Positions 42,923 to 52,227 of a DNA stretch of 64,000 bases are shown in pieces. The position numbers were made by a program, and so were the translations under genes. The stretch covers positions 62,001 to 126,000 of the forward strand of contig NZ_VIVL01000002.1 of NCBI RefSeq assembly GCF_007828835.1. The letters are read 5' to 3'. This DNA is from Variovorax beijingensis. GTDB lineage: Bacteria > Pseudomonadota > Gammaproteobacteria > Burkholderiales > Burkholderiaceae_C. Position 1 is the first letter of the stretch. Each line of letters opens with the position of its first letter. The notes below the pieces were generated by a model. The model was not told where the DNA came from. It saw nothing but the letters and a program-made list of their open reading frames with translations, and searched no databases.

Positions 42923-45900
42923 ACATCTCCGAGCTGTGCATCCGTCGTCCCGCGATGACGGTGCTGTTGTCTGCGGCAGCGGTGGTGGCGGGCATCTTTG
43001 CCTACTTCAGCATCCCGGTTGCCGCGCTGCCGAGCTACAACACGCCGGTCATCAACGTGAACGCCCAGTTGCCGGGCGCGAGCCCCGACACCATGGCTTC
43101 GTCGGTGGCGCTGCCGCTGGAAAAGCAGTTCTCGACCATTCCGGGCCTGCAGACCATCAGCTCGGTCAACACCCAGGGCGTGAGTTCGATCACGCTGGAA
43201 TTCGTGAGCAGCCGCGACATCGACGCCGCCGCGGTCGACGTGCAGGCCGCGCTGCTGCGCGCCCAGCGCCAGTTGCCGCAGGAACTGACGCAGCTGCCTT
43301 CGTACCGCAAGGTGAACCCGGCCGACGCGCCGGTGCTGTTCATCTCGCTGATCTCGCCGTCGATGAACCCGTCCGAGCTCAACGACTATGCCGAGAACCT
43401 GATCTCGCCCACGCTCTCCACCATCGACGGCGTGGCACAGGTGGCGGTGTATGGCCGCAAGGCCTTCGCGGTGCGCATCAAGGCCAATGCCGACCTGCTC
43501 AATGCGCGCAACATCACGCTCGACGAGCTGGCCAAGGCGGTGAATTCGGCCAATGCCAACACGCCGGTCGGCGTGCTCGACGGGCCGCGCCAGACGCTCA
43601 CCATCCAGGCCAACCGGCAGCTCACCAAGGCGGAAGATTTCGCCAAGCTGATCGTCGGGCAGCGCAACGGCGCGCCGGTGCGGCTCGACGAAGTGGCCAC
43701 CATCGAAGACAGCTTCGAATCGGTCAAGACCGCGAGCAGCTTCAACGGCCAGAGCTCCATCTCGCTGGCCGTTCAGCGCCAGCCCAATGCCAACACGGTG
43801 GAGGTGGTGGACGCGGTGCGCGCACTGATCCCGCGCTTCAAGGCCGAGCTGCCGCAATCGGTCGAGATCCACATGGTGAACGACCGCTCGCTCTCCATCC
43901 GCGAGGCCGTGCACGACGTGCAGCTCACGCTGCTGGGCACCGTTGCGCTGGTGGTGCTGGTGATCTTCCTGTTCCTGCACCGGCTGGTGGCCACGCTGAT
44001 CCCGGCCGCGACCATTCCCATCTCGCTGATCGGTGCGGTGGCCCTGCTCTACGCCTTCGGCTACAGCCTGGACAACGTCTCGCTGCTGGGCATCACGCTG
44101 GCCGTGGGGCTGGTGGTGGACGACGCGATCGTGGTGCTGGAGAACATCATGCGCTACGTCGAGAAGGGCATGGAGCCGATGGCTGCCGCGCTGCGCGGGG
44201 CGCGCGAGGTGGGCTTCACCATCATCTCGATCTCGATCTCGCTGGTGGCGGTGTTCATTCCCATCTTCTTCATGCCGGGCGTGATCGGCCTCCTGTTCCA
44301 TGAATTCGCGGTGGTGGTGGCGCTGGCGGTGCTGGTGTCGGCCATCGTGTCGCTCACGCTGGTGCCGATGCTCGCGAGCCGGCTCCTCAAGCACGTGCCG
44401 CGCAAGGAAGGCGTGCTCGACCACGAGGAAGAGCACCCCGAGCCGGGAACCGCCGTCGGCCGCGCCTTCGAGCGCGGCTACCGCTGGGTGCATGCAGGCT
44501 ACATGCGAACGCTCGACTGGACGCTCGCGCACCGCAGGCTGATGCTGCTGCTGGCGGGCGGCACCTTCGTGGTCACGGCCTGGCTGTTCGTCTCCATTCC
44601 GAAGGGCTTCTTCCCCGAGGAAGACATCGGGCAGATCCAGATCACCACCGAAGCGGCCGAGGACATCTCCTTCACCGCCATGAACGCGCTGCAGGAACGC
44701 GTGGCCGCTTCGCTCCAGGCCGACCCGAGCGTGGCTTACGTGAGCTCGTTCGTCGGCGTGGGCGGGCCGACCGCCACGCAGAACTCCGGCCGGCTGTTCG
44801 CCGTGCTCAAGCCGCGCAGCGAGCGTCCCAAGATGGCCGTGGTGCTCGAGTCGCTGCGCCAGCGCTTCCGCGAGATCCCGGGCATTGCGGTCTACATGCA
44901 GCCGGTGCAGAACCTGCGCCTGGGCGGCCGCCAGAGCAAGGCGCGCTTCCAGTACACGCTGCAGAGCGTCAATGCGGGCGAGATGGTGCCTTGGGCCACG
45001 CGGCTCATGGAGCGCATGCGCGCCGACCCGGCCTTCCGCGACGTCACCAGCGACTCGCAGAACCGCGGCTTGCAGGCCACGCTGGAGATCGACCGCGACA
45101 AGGCCGGCGTGCTCGGCGTCGCCGTGGGCGACCTGCGCACCGCGCTCTACAACGCCTATGGCGACCGGCAGATCGGCAGCATCTACGGCGCGAGCAACAC
45201 CTACCAGGTGATTCTCTCGGCCGCCGACAACGACCGGCAGTTCGAGGACGACGTGTCGCGCCTGTCGGTGCGCAGCACCAGCGGCCGGCTGGTGCCGCTG
45301 TCGGCCTTCTCGACCGTCAAGCGCACCGTGGGGCCCACCTCGGTCAACCACCAGGGGCAGCTGCAGGCGGTGACGGTGTCGTTCAACCTCGCGCCCGACG
45401 TGCCGCTGGGCAACGCGACCGCGAAGATCGACCAGTTCAAGCAGGAGCTGAAAATGCCGCAGTCGATCATCACCACCTATGGCGGCGATGCAGCGGTGTT
45501 CCAGAGCTCGCAGGCCAGCCAGGCCGTGCTGCTGGTGCTGGCCGTGCTCGTGATCTACGTGCTGCTGGGCGTGCTGTACGAAAGCTACATCCACCCGCTG
45601 ACCATCCTGGCCGGGCTGCCGTCGGCGGCCGTGGGCGCCTTGCTCTCGCTCAAGCTCTTCGGCTTCGACCTGACGCTGATCGCGACCATCGGCATCCTGC
45701 TTTTGATCGGCATCGTGAAGAAGAACGCGATCATGATGATCGACTTCGCGCTCGATGCGCAGCGCACCGAGGGCATGAAGCCGGTGGATGCGATCCGCGA
45801 GGCCTGCCGGCTGCGCTTCCGACCGATCCTCATGACCACGCTGGCCGCGCTGATGGGCGCGCTGCCGCTCGCATTGGGGCTGGGCGCCGGCGCCGAGCTG

Positions 45901-46086
45901 CGCCAGCCGCTGGGCGTGGCGGTGGTGGGCGGGCTGATCTTCTCGCAGGTGATCACGCTCTACATCACGCCCGCGATCTACCTGGCGCTCGACCGCTACA
46001 GCGGCACCGGGCCGATGGTCGAGCTGCCGGGCGAAGCCAAGGCCGAGGCCGGTGGTGCCGCGGGGCATGCGGCCTCGCACGCCTAG
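42919..46086 (+). CDS. RND-family efflux pump permease (MdtB/AcrB class)
   Basis: 1055 residues from ATG 42919. Twelve-helix RND layout with two large periplasmic loops: N-terminal RRPAMTVLLSAAAVVAG, ALPSYNTPVINVNAQLPGASP, the TM4 proton-relay Asp pair in GLVVDDAIVVLENI, FMPGVIGLLFHEFAVVV, FFPEEDIGQI, and in the second half GIVKKNAIMMIDFA, FRPILMTTLAALMGALPLALG. It resembles MdtB/MdtC-type hydrophobe exporters more than metal pumps. An apparent longer frame beginning at 41767 is the adaptor gene read in another frame. The 3' end overlaps a convergent phosphatase gene by four bases. Confidence 0.93.
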   Translation: MNISELCIRRPAMTVLLSAAAVVAGIFAYFSIPVAALPSYNTPVINVNAQLPGASPDTMASSVALPLEKQFSTIPGLQTISSVNTQGVSSITLEFVSSRDIDAAAVDVQAALLRAQRQLPQELTQLPSYRKVNPADAPVLFISLISPSMNPSELNDYAENLISPTLSTIDGVAQVAVYGRKAFAVRIKANADLLNARNITLDELAKAVNSANANTPVGVLDGPRQTLTIQANRQLTKAEDFAKLIVGQRNGAPVRLDEVATIEDSFESVKTASSFNGQSSISLAVQRQPNANTVEVVDAVRALIPRFKAELPQSVEIHMVNDRSLSIREAVHDVQLTLLGTVALVVLVIFLFLHRLVATLIPAATIPISLIGAVALLYAFGYSLDNVSLLGITLAVGLVVDDAIVVLENIMRYVEKGMEPMAAALRGAREVGFTIISISISLVAVFIPIFFMPGVIGLLFHEFAVVVALAVLVSAIVSLTLVPMLASRLLKHVPRKEGVLDHEEEHPEPGTAVGRAFERGYRWVHAGYMRTLDWTLAHRRLMLLLAGGTFVVTAWLFVSIPKGFFPEEDIGQIQITTEAAEDISFTAMNALQERVAASLQADPSVAYVSSFVGVGGPTATQNSGRLFAVLKPRSERPKMAVVLESLRQRFREIPGIAVYMQPVQNLRLGGRQSKARFQYTLQSVNAGEMVPWATRLMERMRADPAFRDVTSDSQNRGLQATLEIDRDKAGVLGVAVGDLRTALYNAYGDRQIGSIYGASNTYQVILSAADNDRQFEDDVSRLSVRSTSGRLVPLSAFSTVKRTVGPTSVNHQGQLQAVTVSFNLAPDVPLGNATAKIDQFKQELKMPQSIITTYGGDAAVFQSSQASQAVLLVLAVLVIYVLLGVLYESYIHPLTILAGLPSAAVGALLSLKLFGFDLTLIATIGILLLIGIVKKNAIMMIDFALDAQRTEGMKPVDAIREACRLRFRPILMTTLAALMGALPLALGLGAGAELRQPLGVAVVGGLIFSQVITLYITPAIYLALDRYSGTGPMVELPGEAKAEAGGAAGHAASHA

Positions 46087-46730
46087 GTCGTTGTCTCGTC
46101 GAGAACGTCGTCGTCTGCCGCCAGGTGGGCGGTGTCGCTCCAGCCGACGAGGCTGAAGCCCTCGGGCGTCCACAGCATGCGGTTGATGGCCGCATTGCCG
46201 AGCTGCCAGGTGCGCGGCGCCTGCAGCTCCTGGCGCGTGGCGGCACGGTAGAGCACGTCCATCACGCCGCCGTGCGCCACCAGCGCCACCAATTGGCCCG
46301 GATGGCGCGCGGCCAGTTTCGACGCGATGCGCGTCACCCGTTCGCGGAAGACCAGCAGGCTCTCGCCGCCCTCGGGCTGGAATTCGGGATCGCGCTCGCG
46401 CCAGCGCCGGGCCTGCTCGGGCAGGGTGGACTCGATCTCGGCAAAGCTCATGCCCTCGAAGCGGCCGAAGGCACGCTCGCGCAGGCCGGGTTCGGGCTGC
46501 ACCGCGAGGCCGTGCGGCCTGGCGATTTCCTGCGCGGTCTGCCAGGCGCGCGACAGGTCGCTGGCGTAGATCACGCCGATGTCCTCGTGCGCCAGCGCCT
46601 GCCCGACGCGCCGGGCCTGCCAGAGCCCGGTGTCGTTGAGCCCGATGTCGAGCTGGCCCTGGATGCGCGTGTCGACGTTCCAGGCGGTTTCGCCATGGCG
46701 AACGGCAATCAGGCGGGTGATTTCTTCCAT
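46083..46730 (-). CDS. Histidine phosphatase family protein (GpmB/CobC-like)
   Basis: 215 residues. Phosphohistidine signature VRHGETAWN near the N-terminus, then RIQGQLDIGLNDTGLWQARRVGQAL, VIYASDLSRAWQTA, LRERAFGRFEGMSFAEIE and the second catalytic His in LVAHGGVMDVL. This is branch 1 of the histidine phosphatase superfamily; the members include cofactor-dependent phosphoglycerate mutase-like phosphatases with broad substrates. The specific substrate cannot be told. Convergent with the RND pump gene. Confidence 0.88.
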   Translation of the reverse strand: MEEITRLIAVRHGETAWNVDTRIQGQLDIGLNDTGLWQARRVGQALAHEDIGVIYASDLSRAWQTAQEIARPHGLAVQPEPGLRERAFGRFEGMSFAEIESTLPEQARRWRERDPEFQPEGGESLLVFRERVTRIASKLAARHPGQLVALVAHGGVMDVLYRAATRQELQAPRTWQLGNAAINRMLWTPEGFSLVGWSDTAHLAADDDVLDETTT

Positions 46731-46751
46731 CGGTCAGATTCTAGAAGCGCG

Positions 46752-47372
46752 TCATTTCTTCTTCGCGGTGGACAGCTCGATGTTCACCCGGCGCTCGCCC
46801 TGCGGCGGATTCGGAAAGCCCTGCAGCGCCGCTTCGAACATCACCGGCAGGATGGTCGCGCTGACGTTGTACGGGCCCTCGTTGCGGGCCCGCGTTTCGT
46901 AGACCACGCGGTTCGAGCCGATGTCGCGCAGCACGATGCTTACTTCGCGCTCGTACCAGGGGTTGGCCGCGGGCGGCATGAAGGCCGGGCCGCCGTACCA
47001 GCCGCCGCCATACCAGCGGCGTGCGTAGCCGGGATAGCCGTAGCCATAGCCCCAGGGCCCGTCGAAGAGCCACGGGTCGGCCCAGGGCGAGAGGCCGGCC
47101 GTGACGCGGGCGCCGATCTGCGCGCTGTATTGCGGCCTGGCATCGTCGCGGCGCAGTCCCACTTTTTCGAGCGCGGCTGCGGCCATGGCCTCGAGCGATT
47201 CCTGCCGGGCGGGGTCGGCCTGCTGTGACGGCAGGCGCTCGAAGCGGTAGCTGGCGCCGGGCGCCACGGTGCCCGGCGACGCGAAGCTTTTCACATCGCT
47301 GTCGACCACCCAGGAGGTGGCGCAGCCGCTCAGGCTTGCTATCAGAAGAAGAGCTGAAAATGCACGTTTCAT
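46752..47372 (-). CDS. DUF4136 lipoprotein
   Basis: 206 residues. Lipoprotein signal MKRAFSALLLIASLSGCATS with the lipobox LSGC (Cys17). The mature part begins VVDSDVKSFASPGTVAPGASYRFERLPSQQ, as in DUF4136 proteins. A Gly/Tyr/Trp-rich stretch (GYGYGYPGYARRWYGGGWYGG) lies in the middle, and the C-terminal ReVSIVLRDIGSNRVVYETRARNEGP is the second half of the domain. Function unknown. Lies between ttcA (upstream) and the phosphatase gene. Confidence 0.85.
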   Translation of the reverse strand: MKRAFSALLLIASLSGCATSWVVDSDVKSFASPGTVAPGASYRFERLPSQQADPARQESLEAMAAAALEKVGLRRDDARPQYSAQIGARVTAGLSPWADPWLFDGPWGYGYGYPGYARRWYGGGWYGGPAFMPPAANPWYEREVSIVLRDIGSNRVVYETRARNEGPYNVSATILPVMFEAALQGFPNPPQGERRVNIELSTAKKK

Positions 47373-47418
47373 GAGGATCTCCGGGCTAGTCGGCCCAAAA
47401 TTCCCCTGGGTTGCCCGC

Positions 47419-48351
47419 TCAGCCCTGAAGGATGCGCAGGGCGGCAGGTGCCTGGGAGAGCAGGTCGAAGGAGGGCGCGTCGAAGGCCTTGTCGCCGTCT
47501 TCGTCGGCCACGCCGGTTGCCTTCAGACCCTTGAAGTCGTGCCGCGTTCCGTCGAGCAGGTGCGAGGGCACCACGTTCTGCAGCGCGGTGAACATGTTCT
47601 CCACGCGGCCGGGGAATTTCCTGTCCCACTCGCGCAGCATTTCGCCGACCTGCTTGCGCTGCAGGTTTTCCTGGCTGCCGCAGAGCGTGCACGGAATGAT
47701 CGGGAATTCGCGGTGCTGGGCCCAGCGCACCAGGTCCTTCTCGGCCACGTAGGCGAGCGGGCGGATCACGATGTGCCTGCCGTCGTCGCTCACCAGCTTG
47801 GGCGGCATGCTCTTGAGCTTGCCCCCGAAGAACATGTTGAGGAAGAAGGTCTGCAGCATGTCGTCGCGGTGGTGGCCGAGCGCGACCTTGGTGGCGCCCA
47901 GTTCGTCCGCCACGCGGTACAGGATGCCGCGGCGCAGCCGGCTGCACAGGCCGCAGGTGGTCTTGCCCTCGGGAATCACGCGCTTGACGATGCTGTAGGT
48001 GTCCTGGTTCTCGATGTGGAAGTCCACGCCCAGTTCGCTCAGGTATTTGGGCAGCACCTCTTCGGGGAAGCCGGGCTGTTTCTGGTCGAGATTGACCGCG
48101 ACGATGTCGAAATGAATCGGCGCGCGGGCCTTGAGCTTGAGCAGGATGTCCAGCATGGCGTAGCTGTCCTTCCCGCCCGAGACGCACACCATGACCTTGT
48201 CGCCGTCCTCGATCATGTTGTAGTCGACGATGGCGCGGCCCACCTCGCGGCACAGGCGCTTCTCGAGCTTGTGCGTCTCGCGTTCGATCTTCAGGGAGTT
48301 GGCGGGGGTGGCGCCGGCGACGGGCGCCTCGTCGATCCAGACGGCGTTCAT
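47419..48351 (-). CDS. ttcA: tRNA 2-thiocytidine(32) synthetase TtcA
   Basis: 310 residues from ATG 48351, like E. coli TtcA (311). PP-loop SGGKDS at 58-63 binds ATP; the Fe-S cysteines are Cys133 and Cys136 in [12 protein letters not shown], with a third conserved pair in IPCTLCGSQ. It thiolates C32 of some tRNAs. The pattern [33 protein letters not shown] is typical. With miaB (39620-40984) and cca (60596-61855) it is one of three tRNA-maturation genes in the window. Its 5' end is 57 bases from folB. Confidence 0.95.
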   Translation of the reverse strand: MNAVWIDEAPVAGATPANSLKIERETHKLEKRLCREVGRAIVDYNMIEDGDKVMVCVSGGKDSYAMLDILLKLKARAPIHFDIVAVNLDQKQPGFPEEVLPKYLSELGVDFHIENQDTYSIVKRVIPEGKTTCGLCSRLRRGILYRVADELGATKVALGHHRDDMLQTFFLNMFFGGKLKSMPPKLVSDDGRHIVIRPLAYVAEKDLVRWAQHREFPIIPCTLCGSQENLQRKQVGEMLREWDRKFPGRVENMFTALQNVVPSHLLDGTRHDFKGLKATGVADEDGDKAFDAPSFDLLSQAPAALRILQG

Positions 48352-48408
48352 GGGTGGGCTGCTTCGGTCAGGCAAATCGGGGGGAGGAGGGCCTGATTTT
48401 GCCTTGGT

Positions 48409-48795
48409 TCACCATTCCCCGGCTTCCATGCGGATAGCCACCTCGCAGTCGTCGAAGATCTCGAGCTTGGCGATCTTCACCCGCACGCCGACCACGCCGG
48501 GCAGCTGCAGCAGCCGCTGCGCGAGCTTGCCGATGAGCGTTTCGAGCAGGTTCACATGCTCGGCCGTGCACTCGTCGATGATGATGCGGCGCACCTTGCG
48601 GTAGTCCAGCACGTGGTAGATGTCGTCGTCCTTCGGCAGCAGCGGCTGGGCGCCCAGGTGCAGCTCGGCGTCGACCTGGATCGGCTGCGGCGCTGTCTTT
48701 TCCTGGTCGAGGATGCCCAGGTTGGCGTCGAAGCGCAGCCCCTGCAGGGTGAGTGTCTGGCGGCCGATCGGGTTGGAAGGCATGGTGGGGCTCAC
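48409..48795 (-). CDS. folB: Dihydroneopterin aldolase (FolB)
   Basis: 128 residues from GTG 48795, which overlaps the SDR stop (GTGA); ATG 48783 is an alternative. Family pattern LTLQGLRFDANLGILDQEKTAPQPIQVDAELHLG, then YHVLDYRKVRRIIIDECTAEHVNLLETLIGKLAQRLL with the catalytic-site Glu, and VRVKIAKLEIFDDCEVAIRME. It converts dihydroneopterin in folate synthesis. Coupling to a pteridine-reductase-like SDR supports a joint pterin role. Confidence 0.92.
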   Translation of the reverse strand: MSPTMPSNPIGRQTLTLQGLRFDANLGILDQEKTAPQPIQVDAELHLGAQPLLPKDDDIYHVLDYRKVRRIIIDECTAEHVNLLETLIGKLAQRLLQLPGVVGVRVKIAKLEIFDDCEVAIRMEAGEW

Positions 48796-49580
48796 ATCAG
48801 CGAGAAGTCGCGGTCGAATTTCATGAGGTGCTGGCCGCCGTCCACCACGAGCGTGGTGCCGGTGATCGAGTTGTTCTCCAGCGCGAACTTCACCGTGGCC
48901 GCCACGTCGGCCGGCGTGGAAGAGCGGCCCAGCGGCGACAGCGTGTGCAGCTTCGAGAACCTGTCTTCGTCCAGCATGTGGCTGGGCAGGGTGAGGCCGG
49001 GCGCCACGCCCACCACCCGCACGCGCGGCGCCAGCGCCAGCGCCAGCATGGGCGTGGCGGCCTCGAGCGCGGCCTTGGAGAGCGTGTAGCTCAGGAAGTC
49101 GGGGTTGGGATTCCAGAGCTTCTGGTCGAGCATGTGCACCACCGCGCCCTGCGCGTCGCCGCGCAGCGCCAGGTGGTCGTGCAGCGCCTGCGCCAGCACG
49201 ATGGCCGCGCCGGTGTTGCTGCGCGCATGGCGCTCCATGAGCGCGTAGCTGAAGCTCGCGGCGTCGTCGTGCTCGAACAGGGCCGCGCTGTGGACCACGG
49301 CATCGACGCTGCCGAAGTGCGCCGCCACGCGCGGCAGCAGGGCGCGGGTGGCGTCCTCGTCAAGCAGGTCGGCCTCGAACAGTGCTGAATTGCCCGACAG
49401 GGCCGCGCAATCGGCCACGGTCTGGGCGGCCTCGGCCTGCGAACTGCGGTAGTGCACCGCCACCTGCCAGCCGCCCGCGGCCAGCGCCAGCGCAATCTCG
49501 CGCCCCAGCCGGCGGCCGGCACCCGTGACGAGGACGGTGCGGCGGGCCGGCGTAACAGGAGGAAGTGGCGCTGTGCTCAT
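48792..49580 (-). CDS. SDR-family pteridine reductase (FolM-like)
   Basis: 262 residues from ATG 49580. The cofactor motif TGAGRRLGREIALALA fits the TGX3RXG pattern of pteridine reductases rather than the usual TGxxxGxG of SDRs, implying NADPH. The catalytic pair is YTLSK in DQKLWNPNPDFLSYTLSKAALEAAT, a block typical of PTR1/FolM. It ends VDGGQHLMKFDRDFSLM. The probable reaction is reduction of dihydromonapterin or dihydrofolate. Coupled to folB by a GTGA overlap. Divergent from the MidA-type gene with only 26 bases between starts. Confidence 0.85.
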   Translation of the reverse strand: MSTAPLPPVTPARRTVLVTGAGRRLGREIALALAAGGWQVAVHYRSSQAEAAQTVADCAALSGNSALFEADLLDEDATRALLPRVAAHFGSVDAVVHSAALFEHDDAASFSYALMERHARSNTGAAIVLAQALHDHLALRGDAQGAVVHMLDQKLWNPNPDFLSYTLSKAALEAATPMLALALAPRVRVVGVAPGLTLPSHMLDEDRFSKLHTLSPLGRSSTPADVAATVKFALENNSITGTTLVVDGGQHLMKFDRDFSLM

Positions 49581-49606
49581 GCGGGCAGAGAAGGGAGAAT
49601 CGGCGG

Positions 49607-50722
49607 GTGACGACAAAAACGACGACAAACAGTTTACCCATCGCCCTCGATATCCTGATTGCCCGTTCGGTGGAGCGGGCGGGCGGATGGATCGGCTTCG
49701 ACCGCTTCATGGCGCTCGCGCTGTATGCGCCGGGGCTGGGCTACTACGCCAACAGCTCGGCCAAGTTCGGCCACATGCCGTCTTCGGGCAGCGACTTCGT
49801 GACGGCGCCGGAGCTCACGCCCATGTTCGGGCAGGCGCTCGCGGCGCAGGTGGCCGAGGCGCTCGCGAAGACCGGCACCGACACGGTCTGGGAGTTCGGC
49901 GCCGGCACGGGCGCGCTCGCGGTGCAGCTGCTGCATGCGCTCGACGAGATGGGCCGCGCGGACGTGCGCTACCGCATCGTCGACCTGTCGGGCACCCTGC
50001 GCGAGCGCCAGCAGCAGGCGCTGGTGCGCTACGCGGACCGCGTCGAGTGGCTCGGTGAACTGCCCGATGCGATGCAGGGCGTGGTGGTCGGCAACGAGGT
50101 GCTCGATGCGATGCCGGTGCAGTTGCTGGCACGCGTGGGCGGCCAGTGGTTCGAGCGCGGCGTGGTGCGCAACGCGCGCGCCGACGGCTGGGCCTGGGCC
50201 GACCGCGAAACCGCCTTGCGGCCGCCGTTCGAGGTGCCTGGCGAGCACGACTACCTGACCGAGATCCATCCGCAGGCCGAGGCCTTTGTCGCAACCCTCG
50301 CGGACCGCCTGAAGAAAGGTGCGGCCTTCTTCATCGACTATGGTTTTCCGGAGCGCGAGTACTACCACCCGCAGCGCCACATGGGCACGGTGATGTGCCA
50401 TCGTGCGCACCAGGCCGACGGCGATCCCCTCTCGGATGTGGGCTACAAGGACATCACGTCGCACGTCAATTTCACCGGCATTGCGCTTGCGGGGCAGGAG
50501 GCGGGGCTCGAGGTGCTGGGCTACACCAGCCAGGCGCGCTTTCTGCTGAACTGCGGGCTGCTCGAGCGGATGGGGCAGGGCAGCACGGCCGAAAGGGGCA
50601 TGGCGGCTCGGCTCATCCATGAGCATGAGATGGGGGAGCTGTTCAAGGTGGTGGGGTTTGCGGTGGGGGAGGGGTGGGAGGCGATGGGGTTCCTGGAGGG
50701 GGATCGGAGCCATACCCTTTGA
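49607..50722 (+). CDS. SAM-dependent methyltransferase, MidA/NDUFAF7 family (DUF185)
   Basis: 371 residues from GTG 49607, with GGGAG about ten bases upstream. The family pattern is IGFDRFMALALYAPGLGYYANSSAKFG, FVTAPELTPMFGQALA, SAM-binding EFGAGTGALAVQLL, VVVGNEVLDAMPVQLL, and IDYGFPEREYYHPQRHMGTVMCHRAHQ. Eukaryotic NDUFAF7 methylates an Arg of complex I; the bacterial target is not settled. Divergent from the SDR gene. Confidence 0.88.
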   Translation: MTTKTTTNSLPIALDILIARSVERAGGWIGFDRFMALALYAPGLGYYANSSAKFGHMPSSGSDFVTAPELTPMFGQALAAQVAEALAKTGTDTVWEFGAGTGALAVQLLHALDEMGRADVRYRIVDLSGTLRERQQQALVRYADRVEWLGELPDAMQGVVVGNEVLDAMPVQLLARVGGQWFERGVVRNARADGWAWADRETALRPPFEVPGEHDYLTEIHPQAEAFVATLADRLKKGAAFFIDYGFPEREYYHPQRHMGTVMCHRAHQADGDPLSDVGYKDITSHVNFTGIALAGQEAGLEVLGYTSQARFLLNCGLLERMGQGSTAERGMAARLIHEHEMGELFKVVGFAVGEGWEAMGFLEGDRSHTL

Positions 50723-50736
50723 AATGTTTGTTTTCC

Positions 50737-50760
50737 GGGGCCGGGGCGAGACCCGGCCCC
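50737..50760 (+). terminator. GC-rich hairpin behind the MidA-type gene
   Basis: GGGGCCGGG (50737-50745) pairs with CCCGGCCCC (50752-50760) over a six-base loop, 14 bases after the stop. No U-tract follows, so termination may be partial or Rho-assisted. Confidence 0.5.
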
Positions 50761-50835
50761 CGACCTCAAAAAGAACCATAAGCAACCAACAAAGATTTCT
50801 TTGAGAAACCCCCCGTCAAAACCTACATTGGCGCA

Positions 50836-51699
50836 ATGACCGCCCCCCAGCACTTCGAAGTGCGCCCCTTCAACGCCCCCGTAGGCGCAGAAATCCTCGG
50901 CCTCGACATCGCGAAGCCCATCAACGACGAAGACTTCGCACGCATCCACCGCGCCCATCTGGACCATCACGTGCTGGTGTTCCGCAACCAGCAGATCACC
51001 CCGGCCGAGCACATCGAATTCAGCCGCCGCTTCGGTCCGCTCGAGATCCATGTGCTGCACCAGTTCCATCTGAAGAACCATCCCGAGATCCTGATCGTCT
51101 CCAACATCAAGGAGAACGGCGAGCCCATCGGCCTGGGCGATGCGGGCGTCTACTGGCATTCGGACATCTCGTACAAGCCACAGCCCAGCCTGGGCTCGCT
51201 GCTGCATGCGCAGGAGCTGCCGAGCGAAGGCGGCGACACGCTCTTTGCCGACCAGCATCTTGCGTGGGAAACGCTCTCCCCCGAGCTGCAGCAGCGCATC
51301 CTGCCGCTCAAGGCCGAGCACAGCTATCTCGCCAAGTACGAAGAGCTGCGCGCGAAGAACCCGTGGCGGCCCAAGCTCTCGCAGGAACAGATCGACCAGG
51401 TCGCGCCTGCCGTCCAGCCGGTGGTGCGCACGCATCCCGAAACGGGCCGCAAGGCGCTGTTCGTCAGCGAGCATTTCACGACGCGCATCGTCGGCCTGCC
51501 GCAGCAGGAAAGCGACGCGCTGCTGGCCGAGCTGTTCGCGCACAGCGTGAAGCCGCAGTTCGTGTACCGCCACCAATGGGCGCCGCACGACCTGGTGTTC
51601 TGGGACAACCGCTCGCTGATGCACCTGGCGGCCGGCACGCCCGACCATCTGCGCCGCCGCCTGAACCGCACGACCATCGTGGGCGACACGCCCTTCTGA
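50836..51699 (+). CDS. TauD/TfdA-family Fe(II)/2-oxoglutarate dioxygenase
   Basis: 287 residues. N-terminal PFNAPVGAEILGLDIAKPINDEDFARIHRAHLDHHVLVFRNQ is the TauD start; the facial triad is His and Asp of YWHSDISY and the distal His of SLMHLAAGT, with the 2-oxoglutarate Arg in RRRLNRTTI. These enzymes hydroxylate sulfonates, phenoxyacids or carnitine-like compounds; the substrate cannot be predicted. It has its own upstream region, and no transporter gene is adjacent. Confidence 0.9.
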   Translation: MTAPQHFEVRPFNAPVGAEILGLDIAKPINDEDFARIHRAHLDHHVLVFRNQQITPAEHIEFSRRFGPLEIHVLHQFHLKNHPEILIVSNIKENGEPIGLGDAGVYWHSDISYKPQPSLGSLLHAQELPSEGGDTLFADQHLAWETLSPELQQRILPLKAEHSYLAKYEELRAKNPWRPKLSQEQIDQVAPAVQPVVRTHPETGRKALFVSEHFTTRIVGLPQQESDALLAELFAHSVKPQFVYRHQWAPHDLVFWDNRSLMHLAAGTPDHLRRRLNRTTIVGDTPF

Positions 51700-51725
51700 C
51701 TGCTTTTTCCGCTGATGCAGCGGGC

Positions 51726-52121
51726 TCAACCCGCGCCGGCCTTGTCGCCGCCCCGGCGCAACGCACGCAATTCGGCGTTGAGGAATTCGTTGGCGTCGCG
51801 CATCGAGCCGTTCGGCATCTTGACCTTGTAGGGCTTGCCCGTCACCTCCGAGCGGGAGGCGCAGCGGTCGATGAAGTCTTCCGCCGTCGTGATGTCGTCT
51901 TTGAAGTAGTCGAACTTGGCCTGCATGTGCTTGGCGGCATCGGCGGCGTCGTGCTCATTGCCGTTGCGCATGAAGGTCATCGTCGTCATCTTCGAGACGC
52001 GCAGAATCAGCGTGTCGATGAGCTTTTGCTCCGACGCGGAAGGGGTGGCCTGGGCCGCTGCGGCCGCAAGGCCGAGCACAAGCGCCAACAGGGCGCGGCG
52101 CGGAAGTTGAAATGAAGCCAT
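51726..52121 (-). CDS. DUF5329-type exported protein
   Basis: 131 residues from ATG 52121. A signal peptide (MASFQLPRRALLALVLGLAAAAAQATP) precedes a helical mature domain with SEQKLIDTLILRVSKMTTMTFMRNGNEHDAADAAKHMQAKFDYFKDDITTAEDFIDRCASRSEVTGKPY, matching the DUF5329 pattern (YxxxAHM-like Lys/Tyr block). Function unknown, probably periplasmic. Divergent from the HisN-type gene. Confidence 0.8.
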   Translation of the reverse strand: MASFQLPRRALLALVLGLAAAAAQATPSASEQKLIDTLILRVSKMTTMTFMRNGNEHDAADAAKHMQAKFDYFKDDITTAEDFIDRCASRSEVTGKPYKVKMPNGSMRDANEFLNAELRALRRGGDKAGAG

Positions 52122-52227
52122 GTGGTCGATGTGGCAATTTCCGGACCATGCTAGGGCGGTGGCCCCCCGCGTGTCAAACCGGGCCCGGCTCGGGTCTAAT
52201 CGCAGGTTTTGGCATGCTTGGTTTCCC

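Noticed and set aside
42730..46173. A 1147-codon open frame antisense to the RND pump
   Set aside because: Same cause; the plus strand encodes a complete RND transporter with all motifs.
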